Source of the DNA: Bryum argenteum
Lineage: Eukaryota > Streptophyta > Bryopsida > Bryales > Bryaceae
Assembly (NCBI GenBank): GCA_037043015.1
Contig: CM073328.1
Span: 17,891,495 to 17,955,494, forward strand
Direction of reading: 5' to 3'
DNA: 64,000 nt
Part shown: piece after piece, positions 60,901-64,000 of the stretch
Numbering within the stretch: position 1 is the stretch's first letter
Layout of the letters: each line of letters opens with the position of its first letter
Program-made: the position numbers and the translations under genes
The notes under the pieces: model-generated
What the model was told of the DNA's origin: nothing
Databases searched by the model: none
Seen by the model: the letters and a program-made list of their open reading frames with translations, nothing else

Positions 60901-63062
60901 GCTACATATAATTTTACTTGCACTGCAACAAGTCCAATTGCAAGTGGTAGTGGCTCAATAATCTTTTCAGTTTTACAAGAGCCTTCAGGTTTTGCATTCT
61001 TACACTCAGTTGTTTAATATATTTGAGTAAAAAATAAAAAATAAAAATGAAAGCTAAAGGATGAAAGTATTAGTACAAAAACACAAGATTTAAGATTATT
61101 GTAAGTAGAATACTTTTGAATGATCATTAACCCATTATTACTTATTGTGAATATTTAGGTGGAACGGTGGACCTAGAAGCATATCCTCTAAACACAAATG
61201 TTGCTGAAAATACTTCATATTCACTACGAGCTTATGGATGGACTCCCGGAGGCAATTTACAAGGAGAATTGAGATATGAGTTTCGTTATCTAGTGATAGA
61301 TTCAAGAGGGAAAGTTGTAAAAGAGTTTATCATTCAACCGGCTTCCACAAAGAACTTTGTAAACCAAGTTTATGTATTGCCTGGCACAATTGTATTTCGA
61401 GCTTACATAATCAATCCTGGACCATTCCGGTTTATGCCTAATGATGCACCACATGGAACATTGTTTGAATTTTCACCAATCAATATACAAGAGAACAATC
61501 AAAAAAGAAGACTACTTTCATTACCTCCATTAATCACAAACTACTATGATTACGCTAAAAAAGGAATGTATTATCGTGCACTTATTAGCATTGACTCTTA
61601 TGCTTTCACAACATTTCCAAATCTAGCAGGTGCTTTATACATAATTTTATTAATATATACAATATATCATATAAAAACAACATTATTTAAAAAATATTCT
61701 TATTTCTAGGATACGTATTTATACATAAAAGTAGAAACTAGTTATATAAATCTTTTGACTACATTATCATAAATTGAAAACACTAAATATTTTTAGAAAC
61801 TTCAAATAATATAATGCATGTGAAAGTCATGACCTTAAATTTTTTTTACGAAACCAATGATGATGAATAAAAATCTTAAATGACCTTTGTGATACATAAT
61901 AGGTGGTTGTGGTGGAGGAGGAAACAAAAAGGTCATCAAAGATATGATGAAGCTTATAGAAATCAATGATCCCCAATATCCTATAGCTAGTTATGGAAAC
62001 ATTGTTCAATCCGGATCAGGCCCTTATATTGCTTATTTAGTTGCAAATATTTACTCAAGAATTGTGGAAAGACCCGGTAATTTAAATTTAGACGAATTTA
62101 GGATGGCTTTACACATATTTCTTAAAAAACTTGAAAAAGTGGCAGCCTTTGGATTAAAAGTTCCAACCACATACACAAATCCCATTGAAGTATTTTTGAA
62201 TGCCGGAGATGCATTTGTAAAAACCGTAAAGTTGAAATGTTTCAAAACTAGTACTCAAGCACAAGCTATGATGGATAGAGCTTCTACTATTCCAATTATG
62301 CTCGCACAAATGATATATCGAGATGTTGGTTTTATTTCACTAGCTAGTTACGATCGTCCAACATTTACCATAAATGCACTAAGTCTCAAATTACCTGAGC
62401 ATCCATACAATCCACTTGGGGGCCCCCTTTATTTAACTGGACAGATGAGAAACTTGTATGTAACTATTGCAGTTGCCAAAGGTGGTGGACAAGAGTTTGG
62501 TATTACATTGGCATCTTTCAACAAGTTTAGCCCTCTATCTACATCTGGAATAGCATCACTGAACCATGATAAAAACTTCTTACAACTTGTGGTTGTATTT
62601 GACGTTTTGGTTCTTGAGTTGACACCAAATGATTTCGAATCACTTACAATCACATGTACTTGGACAAATCTCCTTCCAATCACTAAAGGCTTTGCTTACA
62701 GGGCTATTCAAATTGATAAAACGGGTATAGCCAATAATTCCACACTACGAAACATCATTTCTATGGTTTCAGGTGTTTCATTTGACCTTGTGGGCTCTTA
62801 TTCTCGAATAGCCATTATAAAAGTGAAAGCTGACAAAAGTTTCACACCAATAGGATGGTATGGAATCCATGAAAAATTCAAACCACCTTTAGATCCAATA
62901 AAAACAAACAGGACGACGCGAGCAGGGTTTAGATATAGGAAGAATGTAGAACAATCTTTGTTAGTTCGTAGTACAGGTGTTTCTCGATTTAAGGGAAGGG
63001 CATTGTGGTTCCTCTTTCAAAGGATGTTTTTGGTGGCAATTTTGAGCATATTGAACATATAA
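39051..63062 (+). CDS. Giant surface protein: IPT-like, >20 filamin-type repeats, REJ-like region (~4,500 aa)
   Basis: About 18 exons can be chained: 39051-39120, 39192-39482, 40160-40423, 40545-~40715, 41322-41525, 42623-42925, 45703-45905, 46096-46633, 47804-48088, 48320-52689, 52814-53221, 53572-53824, 54188-57900, 59258-59896, 60492-60725, 60844-60988, 61159-61629 and 61903-63062. All introns used have GT...AG ends, and codon phase fits at each junction except around exon 4. The product starts with a signal peptide (MAAKMVAMVLLSLGFMAGLV) and an IPT/TIG-like part. Many filamin-type Ig repeats follow, marked by D-x-YGN and IxGSPF motifs, then a REJ-like region and a unique C-terminal domain. 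Filamin-type repeats occur in the plant gamete adhesion protein GEX2, and REJ domains in polycystin-1 proteins. A role in sperm-egg or ciliary surface recognition is inference. Exon skipping or a two-gene split cannot be excluded. Confidence 0.75.
41740..41975 (+). repeat. Direct duplication in intron 5, ~90 bp units
   Basis: GATAAACCTAATGAGCAAGC, the following GTTAAGAGTAGTCATGTTAG and TTGACTAACATT occur twice, at about 41745 and 41896, with small differences. A further pair of ~58 bp units (TTGAACTCACCTAGTTGTAT) lies at 42184-42296. Confidence 0.8.
43735..44510 (+). repeat. Purine-rich GGAAC/AACTAGGAAC minisatellite in intron 6
   Basis: Irregular repeats of AACTAGGAAC, AATGATGAGAAC, GGGAAC and similar words fill about 780 bp. 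A longer unit (GGGACAAGGAATGTGGAACA) occurs at about 43760 and 44178, with a decayed third copy near 44390. The same vocabulary is seen at 36175-36390. Confidence 0.8.
44550..44620 (+). repeat. Dispersed repeat shared with 34340-34410
   Basis: TGACCTTTCTGATGTCAGTG and the following GTCCGGAGGACACGAGTAAGG resemble the segment at 34340-34410 (TTTGATGTTTGTGTCTGGAG, then GACACGATTAAGTAC). The core GTGTCCGGAGGACAC is itself palindromic. Confidence 0.6.
45485..45507. repeat. Poly(T) run in intron 6
   Basis: More than 20 consecutive T residues within a pyrimidine-rich tract. Confidence 0.8.
45703..48088 (+). CDS. Giant gene, exons 7-9: filamin-type repeats
   Basis: Exon 7 (45703-45905) and exon 8 (46096-46633) are joined by a phase 0 intron inside one repeat; exon 8 and exon 9 (47804-48088) are joined in phase 1. 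Filamin signatures are visible: AGSYIIRASVDGGTLLADN, LQDIYGNQGN, AGLYVATAYIG, and LDTYGNTIDG in exon 9. Each repeat is about 95-120 residues, slightly longer than the animal filamin repeat. Many N-glycosylation sequons (NIT, NTS, NQT) fit an extracellular location. Confidence 0.75.
46772..47427. mobile_element. Inverted-repeat element in intron 8, ~105 bp arms
   Basis: 46772-46877 is matched in reverse complement by 47321-47427. Shared words are ATGGTCTTTG, TGTATCTC, TTGGATTTCAA, TTTATTTT, GTCTAGTTTT/GTTTAGTTCT and GTAGAA. The interior includes a long TTTTATTTT tract (47041-47156). A related arm lies at about 58855-58950 in intron 13, so this is a family of intronic foldback elements. No coding content is seen. 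Confidence 0.72.
47041..47156 (+). repeat. TTTTATTTT low-complexity tract
   Basis: Over 110 bases are composed only of T and A in TTTTTATTTT-like units. It lies inside the intron 8 element. Confidence 0.9.
48320..52689 (+). CDS. Giant gene, exon 10: ~1,456 codons with about 11 filamin-type repeats
   Basis: This exon of 4,370 bp is open throughout, with acceptor AATTATAG before 48320 and donor GTAAGT after 52689 (phase 0). D-x-(Y/F/W)-GN-like centres recur at roughly 48409, 48756, 49063, 49731, 50091, 50406, 50779, 51190, 51655, 52066 and 52441, a spacing of about 100-155 codons. Repeat ends read like DISGSPFVFQV (near 51065). Cys pairs occur in several repeats, which fits disulfide-bonded extracellular Ig folds rather than cytosolic filamin. 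A basic insert at about 51270-51310 (LRRLLNYNSIQKSGDR) interrupts one repeat. Confidence 0.88.
52814..53824 (+). CDS. Giant gene, exons 11-12: filamin-type repeat
   Basis: Exon 11 (52814-53221) follows TGTATAG and ends before GTATGT in phase 0. Exon 12 (53572-53824) follows AAAATAG and ends after the first base of a codon. Motifs include YRAGKDHVQVHVQAVDNYLN, LFFDIYNNAISN and TPGHYVLNIYS. The junction with exon 13 rebuilds a Ser codon, so the frame is kept. Confidence 0.75.
54188..57900 (+). CDS. Giant gene, exon 13: ~1,237 codons, about nine filamin-type repeats and start of REJ region
   Basis: Acceptor ATGATGCAG precedes 54188. The open frame continues upstream of it only by chance. Repeat centres include SRDAYGNIRIN (about 54648), TRDFAGHQ (54948), TRDALGT (55602), PYDSYKN (56295) and VSDKYDNPITD (56629). 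The ending AGLYDIFIQRANVDIMGSPF (about 54484-54540) is a textbook filamin repeat end. From about 57220 the sequence changes to a REJ-like pattern: FSQDLGSIIVKFDIPTDAG, GPCITSVCDPVILDASSSTG, and DPDQTYIFSVTITNYLGISN. The exon ends at TCCTCAG before GTATAC, phase 0. Confidence 0.87.
58350..58950. mobile_element. Decayed relative of the intron 8 element, in intron 13
   Basis: 58855-58950 (GAGGAGTTGTATCTCCTTCC, then TTTCAACTTTATTTTCTAGG) is close to 46785-46880. A weak reverse-complement partner (GATTTCTATCACAACAACTA) lies near 58365-58430, suggesting the same foldback form in a more worn state. Confidence 0.5.
59258..60988 (+). CDS. Giant gene, exons 14-16: REJ-like region
   Basis: Exons 59258-59896, 60492-60725 and 60844-60988 join in phase 0 and end in phase 1. 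The product carries LRANTPYTFQVKVWP, LYLEAAVFDPDDSISESGF, ISWSCDNI, LGTNYTFTVTV and GGATYNFTCTATS. These alternating Y-x-F-T-V/C strands and the early D-P-D/S-W patterns are those of the REJ module of polycystin-1 and sea urchin egg-jelly receptors. The match is by eye and remote. Confidence 0.7.
61159..63062 (+). CDS. Giant gene, exons 17-18: end of REJ-like region and unique C-terminal domain
   Basis: Exon 17 (61159-61629) has GGTVDLEAYPLNTNVAENTS and LRAYGW, then LRYEFRY, matching the G-G...P...T...GW...L-Y-F pattern near the end of REJ regions. Exon 18 (61903-63062) encodes a Gly-rich joint (GGCGGGGNKK) and about 370 residues of unrecognised domain. It ends in a basic patch and a short hydrophobic tail (WFLFQRMFLVAILSILNI) that might anchor in a membrane. 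No PLAT domain, ion-channel segment or polycystin transmembrane bundle follows. An alternative donor at 62976 (CAG before GTGTTT) with an acceptor near 63102 (TTTACAG) would swap the tail for about 20 other residues. Confidence 0.72.
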
Positions 63063-63087
63063 GCATATCAATACAATTTATTTATTT

Positions 63088-63340
63088 TTGTGTTTACAGT
63101 TTTGTTTGATGATTATCTTGATGTTAGGACGCGGATTAGAATTAAAATGTCACTTTTATAAATTATGTATGAGCTTGTATATTAAAAAATACATAATTAT
63201 GAGCCTTACAAGTCCATATAGTTATATAAATATGAGAAATTATACATATCACAAATTGTTGATTATCATCTTAGCTTCTTGTAAAATTTTCTTAAGTAGT
63301 CCAGAAGTACAATATACATAAGTTAGTATACCTATATATA
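63088..63340. other. 3' flank of the giant gene; no gene seen
   Basis: A/T-rich with frequent stops. It probably contains the 3' UTR. AATAAA-like words are common by composition and none can be singled out. Confidence 0.4.
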
Positions 63341-63343
63341 TTA

Positions 63344-63445
63344 CTCCCTTTGTCCCATTATGATTTTCCGGTAGGTTCTCTCAAATCTACCTCCAGAGGT
63401 AGATTTGAGAGAACCTACCAGAAAATCATAATGGGACAGAGGGAG
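63344..63445. mobile_element. Stowaway-like (Tc1/mariner) MITE, near-perfect 102 bp hairpin
   Basis: The element begins CTCCCTTTGTCCCATTATG and ends with its reverse complement, and almost its whole length folds back on itself. TA dinucleotides flank both ends (63342-63343 and 63446-63447). The CTCCCTxxGTCCC terminus and TA target site are the marks of Stowaway MITEs. The few arm mismatches suggest recent insertion. Confidence 0.9.
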
Positions 63446-63459
63446 TATTATTTTTGTGG

Positions 63460-63690
63460 TCTGTATGTGCCTAGAATGCATTTTGAGCCACATAGAAAAA
63501 TTATTGATTCCTATGAACATTTAGTATACACAATAATCATGTCATCTACATATACCATCTTTGTCAAAGCTTCTAATAAAAAATCATAAATACAATTGAT
63601 AAGAAGTGAAAAAACATTTCCTTGATGATTACAAGAAGGATTTGTGATGCTTACTGTCATTTTGTGTTTGTTGTACCAATCATATCACCT
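63460..63690 (-). mobile_element. Decayed Ty1/copia reverse-transcriptase fragment (fossil)
   Basis: On the minus strand a WYNKHKM-like start and, about 45 codons later, YVDDMIIV can be read. This is the order and spacing of the copia RT block before and at its YVDD active site. Only this short piece is recognisable and it is broken. The Stowaway-like MITE lies immediately next to it. Confidence 0.55.
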
Positions 63691-63699
63691 ACTTTACTC

Positions 63700-64000
63700 T
63701 CACATGAAAATGATCGATTGGAATTAAACAAATCAAATATTCATGAGGTAATCGTCAATTTTGAGTTAAATTAAAAGCCAAATTAAACTTTTTTTGAAAG
63801 GGAATACAATCATTGTTTTGGATTAAGTTTAGAGAGTAAAATTATTTGGTTTCTTGTACCATAATTGTGAATTCTTTCTATGAAAAGTTCATTGAGTTTA
63901 CAAAGAACTTTTGTTTTTTAATTCAAGCTTTGATGGCATTATGTAGTATAGATTATTATTGATTTATTATTATTTGATTTTGAGATGAATTATCCGCAAT
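63700..64000. other. No gene seen
   Basis: A/T-rich sequence to the window end with no supported frame. It may be more of the decayed copia element. Confidence 0.4.

Overview
The window looks like nuclear DNA of a land plant, most likely a lineage with swimming sperm such as a bryophyte or lycophyte. Three things point this way: a plastid-targeted Ycf33-like gene, a decayed kinase of the type expanded in mosses and lycophytes, and plant-type transposable elements (Ty3/gypsy, Ty1/copia, Stowaway-like and long-TIR DNA elements). The species call is inference. No rRNA, tRNA gene or CRISPR array was found.

Layout. 1-17201: a tandem Ty3/gypsy block on the minus strand (LTR-internal-LTR-internal-LTR); the leftmost LTR is cut by the window edge. 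Each ~1.9 kb LTR carries a TATA box and a ~120-codon reading frame. 17202-28330: repeat-rich DNA holding a two-exon U1-type zinc-finger gene fragment, the 5' part of a second LTR element, an unrecognised broken frame, and a ~197 bp satellite in which two monomer types alternate. 28330-29240: a protein-kinase pseudogene. 29490-34860: DNA-element remnants, including one of ~3.9 kb with ~300 bp terminal inverted repeats and a smaller inverted-repeat unit inside it. 34987-35574: an intronless Ycf33/DUF751 gene. 35575-39050: repeats and another TIR element.

39051-63062: one giant plus-strand gene of about 18 exons. Phase-consistent splice sites were traced by eye through nearly all of it. It encodes a secreted or surface protein of roughly 4,500 residues: signal peptide, IPT/TIG-like segment, more than 20 filamin-type Ig repeats, a REJ-like region as in polycystin-1 proteins, and a unique C-terminal domain ending in a short hydrophobic tail. 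This is the main candidate for an undescribed system, perhaps a gamete or cilium surface adhesion protein; that role is inference. Introns of the gene hold inverted-repeat elements and minisatellites. After the gene come a near-perfect Stowaway-like hairpin MITE and a decayed Ty1/copia RT fragment.

All boundaries come from reading by eye. No alignment, splice predictor or database search was run.
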